From NCBI GenBank assembly GCA_914767885.1, contig CAJZBQ010000062.1, positions 930,001-994,000 of the forward strand: a stretch of DNA of 64,000 nt, read 5' to 3'. This document shows positions 45,297-55,564 of the stretch, in pieces. The stretch is from Blepharisma stoltei. Lineage: Eukaryota > Ciliophora > Heterotrichea > Heterotrichida > Blepharismidae. Numbering within the stretch: the first letter of the stretch is position 1; each line of letters begins with the position of its first letter. The translations under genes and the position numbers were made by a program. The notes beneath the pieces were generated by a model, which did no database searches, had not been told where the DNA came from, and worked only from the letters and a program-made list of their open reading frames with translations.

Positions 45297-46440
45297 CTAA
45301 GCTGCCGCTCGCTTTACTCTAACATCATCTTTCGATAAAAACGTTGTGTTTGGAGAATTGCACTGCAAAATTTCCCAGCTTCCTGCATCAAAAGTTTTCC
45401 AACTATTCCCAAAGCCCGAATACCATTTCTGTCCATTGGGGTCATACACCCAATCTCTTTTATACAGTTCTTCTGCTGATAGCGCTTGCAACATCTCTCC
45501 AGGCATATTATAAAAAATATAGAAAAGCGTTTTTATTTCAAAAATCCCAAACATTTTCATCCTGAGGATTGGCTTGCTGATATATTTATCAGCTAATTAG
45601 CCTCGGCTTGCAAGTAATAGTGATAATTTTTTTTTCTATATAAAATAGAGGGGTTTTATTATGAAAATGTATCCTAATTATATAAAATGAGAATAATAGC
45701 ACGATGGCAGTGAAAATTCTGGCTGCTCTGTAGCGTCAAGTTCCCCATCTTGGAAAACGTTTGGGAGTGTTGAAGCAAGAATTTCTGAGGATTTCATATT
45801 CAGCCCTAGTTTTGTCAAATCTCTTCCTCGAGCAAGCATATGCAAATCACTTGTGGTATCCTTTTGTAAGGACAGTATTCCTCTAACCCCAAATGTAAGT
45901 TCTTCACTGTCAGGAACTTGCTGCGGAGGAGTTGGTGCAGGAGGAGCTGGGCTTGGCAGGACGTTAAGTGGCACAAAACTAACTGCATTTGGATTTGGGG
46001 CTTGTATTTTCTAGTCAATCTTTTATATTTTCCTATTCATTATTTTATTTTTATTAAAAATTTGCCTTATTAATTATAAGAAAACATTAAAATTTTTTTT
46101 TTGAAAAAAATAAGTATAATATATTTGGTGCTTTAAGAGTTCTTGGTTGCACTTGAGACTGTGAAAATCCTGGAGGATAAAATTCTTCTGCTTGTAAATT
46201 TGGCAATTTTGGCTGAGATAATTTTGGGAATTCCTCTTCTGATCGATAGAAGTTCGGCACAAACTCATTTGCTGACAAATAAAAGTTAGAAGGAGGAGGT
46301 CTATACACTTGAGGGCTGTAAAAATCAGCAGAAGGATTCAGATGTTTGCTATATCCATCAGGATCATACACAGGGACCTTGCCGTTTAAGTTTTCATCTC
46401 TTGAGTTAGGATAAAACCCGAGATTTCTATTTGGATGCAT
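45297..46440 (-). CDS. NOT2 subunit of the CCR4-NOT deadenylase complex; two short IESs
   Basis: 310 aa after removing 45585-45680 and 46007-46121. The N-terminal half is Pro/Tyr/Asn-rich and disordered with EEFPKL, a NOT2 hallmark. Then SEELTFGVRGILSLQKDTTSDLHMLARGRDLTKLGLNM and the NOT-box: PEFSLPSCYYSHF...KTLFYIFYNMPGEMLQALSAEELYKRDWVYDPNGQKWYSGF. NOT2 pairs with NOT3 on the NOT1 scaffold to control mRNA decay. The C-terminus (VKRAAA) is shorter and more basic than in most homologues. Confidence 0.88.
45585..45680. other. short IES, 96 bp
   Basis: TA at 45583-45584 and 45679-45680. Removal gives YYSHFIYISKPILRMKMFGIFEIKT in the NOT-box. Confidence 0.75.
46007..46121. other. short IES, 115 bp
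   Basis: AT-rich, TA at 46005-46006 and 46120-46121. Removal gives TLKAPNIQAPNPNAVSF. Confidence 0.75.
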
Positions 46441-46566
46441 TTCTTATTATAAATATCCATTTTAAAAGCTATCGTGTTCTATTCTCATCAAAATCAAATA
46501 TCATTTATTTTTGGCTTATAAAATCAATTTCATTACAATTAATTCAATAAAACATAAAGAAATTGT

Positions 46567-47019
46567 TTAATAATTAGCTTCGCCTTTTCCGCTATAGAAG
46601 TCCTTCAAGAAAGAGCTGGAATTGGCATATCTAACGTCATCTAAGTAATTGTACCCTCTGTCGTCTATTTTAGGGTTCATAATCATGTGGACAAAGTTAT
46701 GATGGTGATTATAACACCAAATAGAAGAATGAAGCCAGTCATATCCTCTGATCGTCAAAGAATCAATAACTCTAGGATTCCTTGCAAATAGAGACTGTCT
46801 CAGGAAAGTAGCTAAGTTTAGCTTGGCCTGGGTTGGGTGGATTTGGTTAGTAATGGATGAATTTTTCAGGATGTATGGCATTCTTCTGCAAGCGTCTCTA
46901 TAAAACTTCAAATGCTGAATCTTGGCTTCTGCAAGAGTTTTGGATGGGGTGAGCCTGTTATGGGTGTAAATTTCTGCAGTCCTGCAAGTGATGTTGTTTG
47001 AACCTCTGCCAAAGTACAT
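46567..47019 (-). CDS. NDUFA6/B14-like LYR protein, respiratory complex I accessory subunit
   Basis: 150 aa. TLAEAKIQHLKFYRDACRRMPYIL is an LYR-type helix (here LKFYRDACRRMP), and ARNPRVIDSLTIRGYDWLHSSIWCYNHHHNFVHMI matches the NDUFA6 pattern DPRVxDxLxIKGxxEL...W....H. LYR proteins bind the acyl carrier protein at the matrix arm of complex I. A mitochondrial role is likely; assignment is by motif pattern only. Uninterrupted. Confidence 0.65.
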   Translation of the reverse strand: MYFGRGSNNITCRTAEIYTHNRLTPSKTLAEAKIQHLKFYRDACRRMPYILKNSSITNQIHPTQAKLNLATFLRQSLFARNPRVIDSLTIRGYDWLHSSIWCYNHHHNFVHMIMNPKIDDRGYNYLDDVRYANSSSFLKDFYSGKGEANY

Positions 47020-47168
47020 TGCCTATTGAAAATTTTACTTGTAGCCTTTGCTTATTTTGTCTAGTTTTAAAAATTAAAAGAATCTATAGGCAAAATGACT
47101 ATTTCAGTATAAGGACATATTAAAATTATTACCAATTATTTTTTTAAATGAAATAATTTTCAATATAA

Positions 47169-47558
47169 TTAATTTCTTGACTTATTGATCTCTTTAGTAG
47201 GATCTTCTAATGATAATGATGCAGCGCTTTCTTCGAGGAATAAATAGCTTACATCTGATCTAAGTTTTTCACTGATATTCCAAAGTTCGGGGACCGCTAT
47301 ATAAAATTTACCGAATTCTTTAATTCCTCTGTGGCCGATACCATAATTTGTAAGGCTTGTGCAAAATGAACTGCAGGTGATTAGTCCTTCATTGTTTTGA
47401 AGAGAAAGTGCTTCTTCATAGAGGCGTTCTAGTTGATCTGTGCTTAGGCTTGGCTCAGCTTTTAGTGCTGCTTGCTCATATTCTGATTGATTTAAATTAA
47501 TACCGCTTTGGTTGTATATTTTAATCAAATTTGAGACAGCTTTGCAATAATAAGCCAT
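47169..47558 (-). CDS. hypothetical helical protein, 129 aa
   Basis: MAYYCKAVSNLIKIYNQSGINLNQSEYEQAALKAEPSLSTDQLERLYEEALSLQ... is predominantly alpha-helical, with an EF-hand-like helix-loop-helix rhythm but no clear calcium loop, and ends NKSRN-TAA. No family recognised. The next gene upstream on the same strand also has EF-hand-like segments, so the two may be related or one gene cut by removable DNA. Confidence 0.5.
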   Translation of the reverse strand: MAYYCKAVSNLIKIYNQSGINLNQSEYEQAALKAEPSLSTDQLERLYEEALSLQNNEGLITCSSFCTSLTNYGIGHRGIKEFGKFYIAVPELWNISEKLRSDVSYLFLEESAASLSLEDPTKEINKSRN

Positions 47559-47752
47559 TTTATATTGATTATTTTATATGAAAGTTATTTAGTGATAAAG
47601 CTGAGTGCTCATTTAATTTTGGTATATACGTTATAAACTTCTAATAAAGTGGTCAAAAATTTGCATCTGGATATCACATAGGGTGCAGGTCTAATTATAA
47701 TATACTTTTGATAGTGTCCATTTCACAGAAGTGCATTTACTATTTAAAAATT

Positions 47753-48301
47753 TTAGAAAAATACTGCAATTTTACATGGAACCATCACATAAGCATTATT
47801 TTTGCAATTGGCATAGTATGCTTGGAAGTTTATTTTACTGATAAAGTTTTCTTTTGATATAAATCCAAGATTTTTCGGATCAAAAATAGAGCGGAAAATT
47901 TGATCGTCGTCCAAAAATACTTTTAGGTCAAGAATTGACTTTGCATTTGAATAGAAAATCGAAGTTTCAGGTAAATTAGCTAAATTGCTGAGGGCGTCAA
48001 ATGCTCCATCAGGTGTCATTGCTTGTCTTATACCTATTTATGTATATAAAAATATATAATTAACAGCCAGGTAACTAATTTCCTGATAATAAAAATAGCT
48101 AGCTTTCATAATAAGTCATACGATTTTGTAACATAAATGAAATAAAAAGAAATCCTCTTTATTTACGTGCTCAGGCTTTAGTAAAGACAAAATAGCTGTC
48201 CTCACTTCTCTATTTGTTTCAAATATATTATTTATCAACCCAAACAAATCAATTATAAACGCATCACCCCCCAGCAGTTTATTTGAGCTTTTATAGCGCA
48301 T
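47753..48301 (-). CDS. hypothetical EF-hand-like protein, one short IES
   Basis: Removing 48031-48120 between TA pairs joins FHLCYKIV to RQAMTPDGAFDALSNL, giving about 152 aa. FDPKNLGFISKENFISKI resembles a degenerate EF-hand loop. It may continue: after the TAA at 47753 the same frame reopens from about 47740 to 47585 (VNALLWNGHYQKYIIIRPAPYV...), so another small segment could be removed. End therefore uncertain. Confidence 0.45.
48031..48120. other. short IES, 90 bp
   Basis: AT-rich, TA at 48029-48030 and 48119-48120, in-frame join as described for the host gene. Confidence 0.6.
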
Positions 48302-48440
48302 AAAATTATACTAATTTATAAAAATCGCCCACTAAGGAGCATTTTTGGTTAGCAAGACAATAGCTATTAAGAAAAAGTTACTGGCAAGCTATGTATTGTG
48401 GCTAACCAAATTTATAAATGGGCAAGCAAAAAAATGATAC

Positions 48441-49740
48441 TTAGTAGGCCATTCTTGGTAAGCATGCATAATATTGCTTATATCCACTCAGCCAACTAGT
48501 GTGTTTTTGACGCGTGAAGACTTGAAATTTATAGATCTCCACTCTCAAAAAAATTAGCAATTGGAGTGCTGATAAACAATAAGTGTTATGCACTATAGTA
48601 AGTCCAGCATTTTTTGATAAATTATTAAACTCCACCCTCATTTTTGTAATAAAAATTCCTAAATCCCCCGTAAGCGAACAAAACCATTGGAAAATCTCTA
48701 GACCCGCCTTCTTTTACTGAATAAGAAATCTTTTAATATAATAAAAATATTTCGATATATATAGAAACCTCCTTGGAGTGGCGCTGCAAGCGCAGGCCAC
48801 TCCATGCGGAATTCATGGGTTGGTCGAACCAACGCACAGTTTTGGTTCGATCAACTCCTATGTTGGGTTAAACCAACACAGGAATTCCGCATGGAGTGGC
48901 CTGCGCTTGCAGCGCCACTCCAAGAAAAGAAGTATATATACGATTATTACTATTATGAAATCTGCAGCTAATTAGGTTGACTTTTAAACAACTTGCATTT
49001 TAAAGTATAAATCTTGCAAATTAAATTAATTTATGCTTCCAATTTTTGCGATTTGGGTTATTTTATTTCGAAAAAAAATATAATGGGGGGATAATGATAA
49101 CGAAATTGGCTCACTATGGAAAATATGTAGAAGCCGGCACATTAATATTGAATAATGGTTATGCTGCTTGCAATAATGCTGCAGTGTTGGTATAAGCTCA
49201 CTTAACGTTTTATACGCTAGTTTTTTAATTCCAAAATGTCTGATTAAATAATCAACCATATAGGAGCCAATATCAACCGGTTTTCTTCTCCCAGCTAAAT
49301 CATTTGCGTCGTTTTCGTATTTTTTATCCATCATTGTTTCACAGGATCTGTAAAGACTGCTAATCGACATTTGTTTTTGAATTGGGACTTTATGCAGGTT
49401 ATATTCCTTCATCAGGGTGCTAGAAGCTAATTTATTTTGATAATCTTTTTGAATAAAGTCTAAGGCAGCTTCTTTATAGTCTTCTTGACTTAAGGTACTT
49501 ATGGTGCTGTCTTCAGTAATGTTTAAATCGTCACTATTGAAATCTTCTGCTATAATATTAGAAGGGATATCTCTTCATTGTTCAATTGCTCAATTAAAGT
49601 TCAATTGTCTTCAATATTTATAGTATCTTATCACTGTTTTTGTAGCTGTTCTTAATTTAAATTTTCTAAAAGCTTCAAGTTCACTTAACTCTCCAATTTT
49701 ATTTTGGAACAAAAGATAGGTAAAATTTCAACAGGAAAAT
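48441..49740 (-). CDS. hypothetical protein, 5' end unresolved, cut by a decayed MITE
   Basis: With TGA as Trp, the frame runs from about 49770 (YKFSCWNFTYLLFQNKIGELSELEAFRKFKL, NWAIEQWRDIPSN) through MKEYNLHKVPIQKQMSISSLY to FHSEPISLSL. It then continues after removal of 48663-49094 as GIFITKMRVEFNNLSKNAGL...LPRMAY-TAA. An ATG at 49827 (MFISSYSACTF) is in another frame, so one more break exists near 49770. Helical, basic, no recognised domain. Confidence 0.5.
48663..49094 (+). mobile_element. decayed M1 MITE with a fold-back palindrome nested inside
   Basis: TAA at 48660-48662 and 49092-49094. The ATCCCCCGTAAGCGAACAAAACC left end, the M1 core (ATTATGAAATCTGCAGCTAATTAGG...CTTCCAATTTTTGCGATT) and the GGGGGGA right end are all recognisable. 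About 48770-48945 is a separate palindrome (arms GGAGTGGCGCTGCAAGCGCAG and complement) set into the core between TATATATA tracts. Confidence 0.8.
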
Positions 49741-49924
49741 TTATAGGTAGCAATGCGAATTTTATAATATTAGTTTTCAAAATAATTTAATTGCAAATGT
49801 GCAAGCTGAATATGATGATATAAACATTTTTCTCACTTTATCGATTAATTTCTTTATAAAAATAGATGAAATTGAGCTCAATTTTTAATTTTAAAATTTT
49901 TATAAACTTTTTTCAAATAAAAAT

Positions 49925-50293
49925 TTAAGATAAATTGTTTTTTAAAAAATTAATCCCCTTTAAATTCAAACAGGATTTTTTGTTCCAATTGGGGAATAAG
50001 AATTTTTGATTTTGTGATTGGAACTCATTAAGCTCAGTTTTCAGTTTTAGCAATTGCTTTTCAAGTTCAAAATTTTTGTTTTCAATCGCGGCTATTTTTT
50101 TCTCAGATTCCTCATTTTTCGTCAGGATTTTTATTGACTCCGATTTTTCAAAATCCAGCTGTTGCTTCAGACTTAAATAGTCTTTCTCATATTTTGAGGC
50201 TTGAGCGACTGCTTCAGCCTCTTGTCTTTTAAATTTATCTCGCTCACTTAAGGCTTGATTTATTAGTTCACCCTGTGATTGGCTGCAGCCCAT
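49925..50293 (-). CDS. N-myristoylation-motif coiled-coil protein, 122 aa
   Basis: MGCSQSQGELINQALSERDKFKRQEAEAVAQ... begins with a Met-Gly-Cys-Ser myristoylation/palmitoylation motif, followed by a single coiled coil (about residues 10-95) and a short tail. It is probably membrane-anchored. It is divergently arranged with the gene at 50779, which starts MGCGESK and is also a coiled coil, suggesting a duplicated pair. May be truncated relative to its partner. Confidence 0.6.
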   Translation of the reverse strand: MGCSQSQGELINQALSERDKFKRQEAEAVAQASKYEKDYLSLKQQLDFEKSESIKILTKNEESEKKIAAIENKNFELEKQLLKLKTELNEFQSQNQKFLFPNWNKKSCLNLKGINFLKNNLS

Positions 50294-50778
50294 TTTCTCA
50301 AAAGAATTTATACTACAAAGCAGAAATATCGTTATTTTATAAGTAGTAATAATATTTTATAAGCAATCCGAAATATTAATTGAAATATTTCTCTGAATTT
50401 AAAATCTTGCTGATCAAATTTATTTTGCATTAAAAAATATAAATAAAGCAGCTGTATAAATAATTTTATTTATGATAAATAAATTAATTTGAAATAAATT
50501 ATCAATGCCGAATTAAGTTTAATTTAGAGAAAGTCATAGGAATATCTTTTTGTTTTATAAATAAAGTTTGTTTCTAGAATATAAATAAAAACACAAATTT
50601 AAGTTAAAAACATATTTTATTGCCGATCCTAGATATATTTATTTAATTAAATTAAATTTATTTTTAAGACTATTAATATTAAATTATTTTTTACAAAAAA
50701 TAAATAATATCTGCAAGGAAATTGGATTAAGATAAAGGCACTGAGAATATAGCTAAACAATCCTTAAACGCCATAAAT

Positions 50779-53435
50779 ATGGGCTGTGGAGAGAGCAAAA
50801 GAAGCATTCTCGCAGGACTAAATTGCCAAGTTGACCTTGTTAAAAGCCAAAGGCTAAAATTCCAACAAGAAATCGACGAAGCCAAAAAAGAGCACGAAAA
50901 GCATGAAGCTGAACAATCTAAAACCATAAAAAATCTTAATGACGAAAATCAAGACCTTAGGGCTGAAAAGTCAAGAATGGAAATTCAGCTAAAAAACCTC
51001 GATCCCAAAGCTGACATTGTGAGATCTCAGCTCCACAGCTTAGAAGCTGAATACAAAACCACAAAAAAAGAACTTAAACATTTATCCAAAGATCTAAAAG
51101 AAGCGGAAAATGAAAAAGAAGCAATTTCAAGCCAATACAAAGAAATATCAGAAGAAATTAACGTTATAATCCAAAATGAACTTGTGTTGCAAGAAAATAT
51201 TGAAAATCTTGGTGACGTGGAGGGGTTGCTATCTCTCCCCTCTCTAAGCAAGCAAAATTTTTTCTAGTTTGGAGGTGGTGCATTGAAAAAATATATATAA
51301 ATTTTCATTAAAATTTCGAAAAAAAAAAATTAAACTTGTAAATTTCTTAAAATTGAATTGGATTGGCTGGATATTTATTTAAAATAATTATCACGTATAG
51401 GAGAAATATTTATTAAATTTAAAAAATCTTTCGCTACCTAATTTCCCATGAAATGATGATTTTTTTAATGGTTTTACTTGTTTACTAACTCCCCCCCCCC
51501 CCCTCCGTGAGCGAACAAAACCATTAGAAAAATCGCCATTTTTTGACCAAAAACCCACCCTCCGTGAGCGAACAAAAATTTTTTTAATAGAAAAAATTTT
51601 AATGGAAAAAAATTTTGATATATAAGTGATAATTAGTATAATGAAATCTAGAGCTAATTCTGTTTAATTTTAAACAAATTGCGTTTTAAAACATAAATTT
51701 TGCAAATTAAATTAATATTTGCTTCCCAATTTTTGCAAATTAGGATTTTTTTAAATTTCGAAAAAAATATTTTTTATAAAATTTATATATAAATTTTTTT
51801 TTAAAAAAAAAAATTAACCCCCCTCCGTGAGCGAACAAAAATTTTTTTTGTTCGCTCACGGAGGGGGGGGGGGGAGTAAGGGGGAGTAAGCGAACTAAAT
51901 AATACGATTAATAGGCTTGAACAAGAAGTAGTGGAAAAAGAAAAAAATATACAAAATTTAGAAGAAAAAATTAAGGAAAAGGAAGAGGAGAATAAGAGGA
52001 AAGAGGAATTAAAAATTGAAATTAGTGAGGTCTTGTTAAGCAGTGAGAACGAATCAAAAGTAATGCAAGCAGTGAAAGATGAAATAGTTGAAAATGAAGA
52101 ATTAAAGAGGCAGGGAGATGAAAAGTCAGCCGAAAATCAAGGTTTGGAGCAGACAATTAGCTCTCTAGAGATCACACAAGAAGAAATTGAGTCTAATCTT
52201 GCACTAGACAAAGAAATCGAAAGACTAACCAGGCTAATTAATGAAACCAATGAAACTCATGAAAAAAGAGAAAACTTAGCAAATAAGTTGCAAGAAACTT
52301 TAGCGCAGCAAAATCTCCATAATTCGGCCAAGAATAGTCTTGAAAATGATATTTACCATCAAATTTTAATTTTTTTTTTTATAAAATAAAATAAATAATT
52401 TTTTTTGAAAATGAAATAACTTCAATTCAAGAAGAAATTGATCGACTGAAACGAGAAAAAGAAGAAGCCTTAAACAATAAATTGACACAAGCCATTAATG
52501 AATTGAGTCAAAAAATAGCAGAAAATAATGAAAACTATGGAAAAGAACTTCAAGCGCTACAAGAAGAATTAGATAACTTGCAACAAAAGTTAGATCACAG
52601 GCGCGAAAAAAGGAACAAAAAACAACAAGAAATTAATGAAATGAGAGAAGAGCTAGAAAGAATAGAAAATTCCCCTAAAATAGAAGAAGAGGAATTAGTA
52701 GTAGCTGAAGAAGAAACCCCTAAAAGGCCTGATCCAAATAAAATCGAATATTTCGAAGAAACCAAAGAGCCAGTGCCTGAACCAGCTCAAGCAGAGCCTG
52801 AATACGACCAAATAGGTTCTGAAATCCCTCAAGAAGCCAACCATTCTGAAACAACCAATGGAGTACCTCACGAAATGATTCCTACACCAGTGAGATACGA
52901 AGTTCCTATCAAGCTGCGTCATTTAAATACAGGCCACGTCCTTCACTCCCACCCTGTTAATTACCATGGAGGTTCAAACCAACAAGAAGTCACCTGCCAT
53001 GGAAGCCGAGACGATAATGACTGATGGATAATTAAAGGAGTCCCCCTAAAAAAAGGTGAAAAAATAAAAGGAGGTAAACTCCGTGTCGGTGCTGAAATAG
53101 GTAACACTTCATGCATCATTTTACAGCATTTAACAACCAAAAGAAATCTCCATTCACATGCAGGAGTCCAATCCCCTTCATCCCATCAACAAGAAGTCAC
53201 CTGCTATGGCGATTTCGGCAAAGGGGACAGCAATGATTACTGAAAGGTAGAAATTCAAGGCGTGCAAGGCAAAGTGTCTTGGATTTCCAATATGAAAATC
53301 CGATTAATTCATATTAACACCCAGAATGCTTTGCACTCACATGGAGGACATTTCACACAGTCAGGACAGCAAGAAGTGACGTGTTATGAGAACAGAGATG
53401 ATAATGACTTGTGGGTGGTCGAAACCATAGCATAA
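50779..53435 (+). CDS. N-myristoyl-motif coiled-coil protein with three C-terminal MIR-like repeats; composite IES
   Basis: About 649 aa. MGCGESKRS lipidation motif, then roughly 400 residues of coiled coil, an acidic Pro/Glu linker, and three MIR-type beta-trefoil repeats (LRHLNTGHVLHSHPVNYHGGSNQQEVTCHGSRDDNDWW; LQHLTTKRNLHSHAGVQ...QQEVTCYGD; LIHINTQNALHSHGGHF...QQEVTCYENRDDNDLW). MIR domains usually occur in ER-lumen SDF2, mannosyltransferases and IP3 receptors, so a lipid-anchored cytosolic version is unusual. Removal of 51232-51888 gives VEGLLSELNNTINRL. Another short segment near 52369-52418 must also go. Confidence 0.75.
51232..51888. mobile_element. composite IES, 657 bp: old M1 MITE with a fresh M1 inserted in its terminal repeat
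   Basis: TA at 51230-51231 and 51887-51888. The outer element is a decayed, reversed M1 copy (left hairpin CTCCCCTCTCTAAGCAAGCAAAA; right end TTTTACTTGTTTACTAAGGGGGAG once the insert is ignored). The inner element, 51489-51879 (391 bp, TAA duplication), is intact and uses the GAGCGAAC motif variant in its copies. Confidence 0.85.
52369..52418. other. short removable segment, about 50 bp, boundaries uncertain
   Basis: A T-rich tract with a stop and frame change. Joining TA 52367-52368 to 52417-52418 gives DIYHQILTSIQEEIDRL; a 29-bp alternative ending at 52397 also fits. Shorter than the other IESs here. Confidence 0.45.
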
Positions 53436-53444
53436 AAATATTAA

Positions 53445-53834
53445 CTCCCCCCCCCCCCCTCCGTGAGCGAACAAAAAAATTTTGTTCGCTCACGGAGGGG
53501 GTTAATTTTTTTTTTTTAAAAAAAATTTATATATAAATTTTATAAAAAAATATTTTTTTCGAAATTTAAAAAAATCCTAATTTGCAAAAATTGGGAAGCA
53601 AATATTAATTTAATTTGCAAAATTTATGTTTTTAAAAACGCAATTTGTTTAAAATTAAACAGAATTAGCTCTAGATTTCATTATACTAATTATCACTTAT
53701 ATATCAAAATTTTTTTCCATTAAAATTTTTTCTATTAAAAAAATTTTTGTTCACTCACGGAGGGTGGGTTTTTGGTCAAAAAATGGCGATTTTTCTAATG
53801 GTTTTGTTCGCTCACGGAGGGGGGGGGGGAGTAA
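53445..53834 (-). mobile_element. C-capped MITE, type M1 (390 bp, TAA duplication), intergenic
   Basis: TAA at 53442-53444 and 53832-53834. Hairpin end on the left with GAGCGAAC copies, M1 core, an inner GAGTGAAC-type copy and a terminal GAGCGAAC-type copy on the right. It lies between the MIR gene stop and the NDUFA8 start. Confidence 0.9.
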
Positions 53835-53853
53835 GTTAATATATCTTCTTTAA

Positions 53854-54222
53854 ATGGGCGAGAAATGGACTGATGATGAAAAAATCGAAATGCTGCTTCA
53901 CTCAATAAAAGCTAATACTGCATGTGGAAATGTCAGAAAATCCTTCAACCTCTGTAGAGCTTCCCCATTTGGCAAAACAATTGATCCAGGACTTTGCAGA
54001 TTTCAAGCACAAACTTTAATTGACTGTTTCGAAGAAATCAGAAAAATCCCTCCTTCATGCCAAGAAGAATACAGCCAAGCTTTCCAATGTGTGAAAACTG
54101 CACAAAGCGAGTTCATTAGACTAACTACTTGTAATAAAGAAGTAGAAGCCTATGAATTGTGCCCACACCCCGCACAAGAGAATTTTAGGTTTTTTGATCA
54201 AGCATTTAAACGAGGAGAATAA
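53854..54222 (+). CDS. NDUFA8-like quadruple CX9C subunit of respiratory complex I
   Basis: 122 aa with four CX9C motifs in order: CGNVRKSFNLC, CRFQAQTLIDC, CQEEYSQAFQC and CNKEVEAYELC. Four such motifs forming two CHCH hairpins are characteristic of NDUFA8 (PGIV), imported into the mitochondrial intermembrane space by the Mia40 disulfide relay. No N-terminal presequence is expected or seen. Uninterrupted. Confidence 0.8.
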   Translation: MGEKWTDDEKIEMLLHSIKANTACGNVRKSFNLCRASPFGKTIDPGLCRFQAQTLIDCFEEIRKIPPSCQEEYSQAFQCVKTAQSEFIRLTTCNKEVEAYELCPHPAQENFRFFDQAFKRGE

Positions 54223-54249
54223 CACAAATTTACTAAAAATATTTAAAAA

Positions 54250-55389
54250 TTAGCCTTCAAAATCACGTTGGTGATGCTGATAGTTCCATTGGTTTTGGTA
54301 CACATAAACATTTGTGTATCTATCCCAGTCTTCTTTATATTTATCAGCTCTGTCAGCTGAGCTTAGCTTGTATTCTCCATATCTTCTTTGGAGGACGTTT
54401 TTAATCCCTTCAATTGTGTCAATTTCTTTTTTTCTGTTTTCTGATTGGGACTCGTGCTGAGATTTCCAGTTTTCACAGAGTTTTTGAACAGAATTCAATA
54501 TACTTAAATATCTGCTGTCTTTATCTGAAGCTTTTTCTATTAAGCTGCTTTGAGAGGATATGCAGCTTTGGTGCTGGGAGAGCTGGTCCCTTATTTTTAT
54601 TTCTTCATTTTTCAATTTTTCGAGCTCTGAGTTTAGTTTTTCATATAAATCGTTAAATAGCTCAGAAGATTTTTCAGCGATTTTATCAAAATCAACTTTT
54701 GACTCATTCGAGCTGACCTTAAGATCTTGTAAAAGACGTATAATTCTTTCAAGTGGGACTTTGTCGCCTTGTGAAACTTGGGAAAGCTCTACAAGTGCTG
54801 ATATAACAGGGGCTACTTGTGACATTTTCTTTAGCTTTGAGCTCGCTACAATCAAAGATGATGCTTTTTCTGGAAGCTCTGCAAATGCAGCTGGGGAGAC
54901 TTTTAAGGCTTCTATTGCATTAATGCAGTCTTCTATAGAATCAGCTAATTGATTGTGGTCAAGAGCTTTGGTTTTATAAGCCAATTCAATGTGATTTTTA
55001 GCTTCTCCTGCAGTCTCTTTATGGGTTTTTATTGATTCTTGGTCGTTTAAATTGGCTGTTAATTTTCTGTTAAAAATTTCTAACGATGATTCACATACAC
55101 TTTGTGAGGATTTGATTTGGGATAAAATAACATGAGTGTTTCCGAATTCTTTTTGTCTAAATGCAATTTCTTCATCACATTTTTTGACTTGTTGCTCGTA
55201 CATTCCATCATGCTCGTTTTGTTCTGAGTGGATTTCTTCTAACAATCGATCCAAGATTTCATATGCATGGGATAGAGGACCTGTGTCTTGGACTTGTGTC
55301 ATTAATAGTTTAGGTAAAACTTGGGATGAGTTTTTGATTTTGACTGCTTGGATCAAGCCAAAAACTAAGAGGGCGAGTAAAGTTTTCAT
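54250..55389 (-). CDS. secreted coiled-coil protein, 379 aa
   Basis: Signal peptide MKTLLALLVFGLIQAV, then several coiled-coil blocks with scattered Cys (KKCDEEI, SVCESSLEIF, DCINAIEAL, LCENWKSQH) and a Tyr/Asn/Gln-rich end (NVYVYQNQWNYQHHQRDFEG). The architecture resembles the matrix proteins of ciliate secretory organelles (trichocyst/mucocyst matrix type), and Blepharisma has pigment-granule extrusomes, but this is inference. Convergent with NDUFA8 (28 bp apart). Confidence 0.55.
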   Translation of the reverse strand: MKTLLALLVFGLIQAVKIKNSSQVLPKLLMTQVQDTGPLSHAYEILDRLLEEIHSEQNEHDGMYEQQVKKCDEEIAFRQKEFGNTHVILSQIKSSQSVCESSLEIFNRKLTANLNDQESIKTHKETAGEAKNHIELAYKTKALDHNQLADSIEDCINAIEALKVSPAAFAELPEKASSLIVASSKLKKMSQVAPVISALVELSQVSQGDKVPLERIIRLLQDLKVSSNESKVDFDKIAEKSSELFNDLYEKLNSELEKLKNEEIKIRDQLSQHQSCISSQSSLIEKASDKDSRYLSILNSVQKLCENWKSQHESQSENRKKEIDTIEGIKNVLQRRYGEYKLSSADRADKYKEDWDRYTNVYVYQNQWNYQHHQRDFEG

Positions 55390-55564
55390 TTTAAAATTAT
55401 GACTGTTAAAGATTTTTGATAAAAAATGAGCTTTATATAAAGAATGGTAGAAATTAATAAGGGGAATATTTATAAATTTAGCTTAAAATTAAGAAAAAAT
55501 AATTTAAAAGTTATTAAACGAGGCCTAGTAATTATATAATTTATTTATATATAAAATTTTTTGA

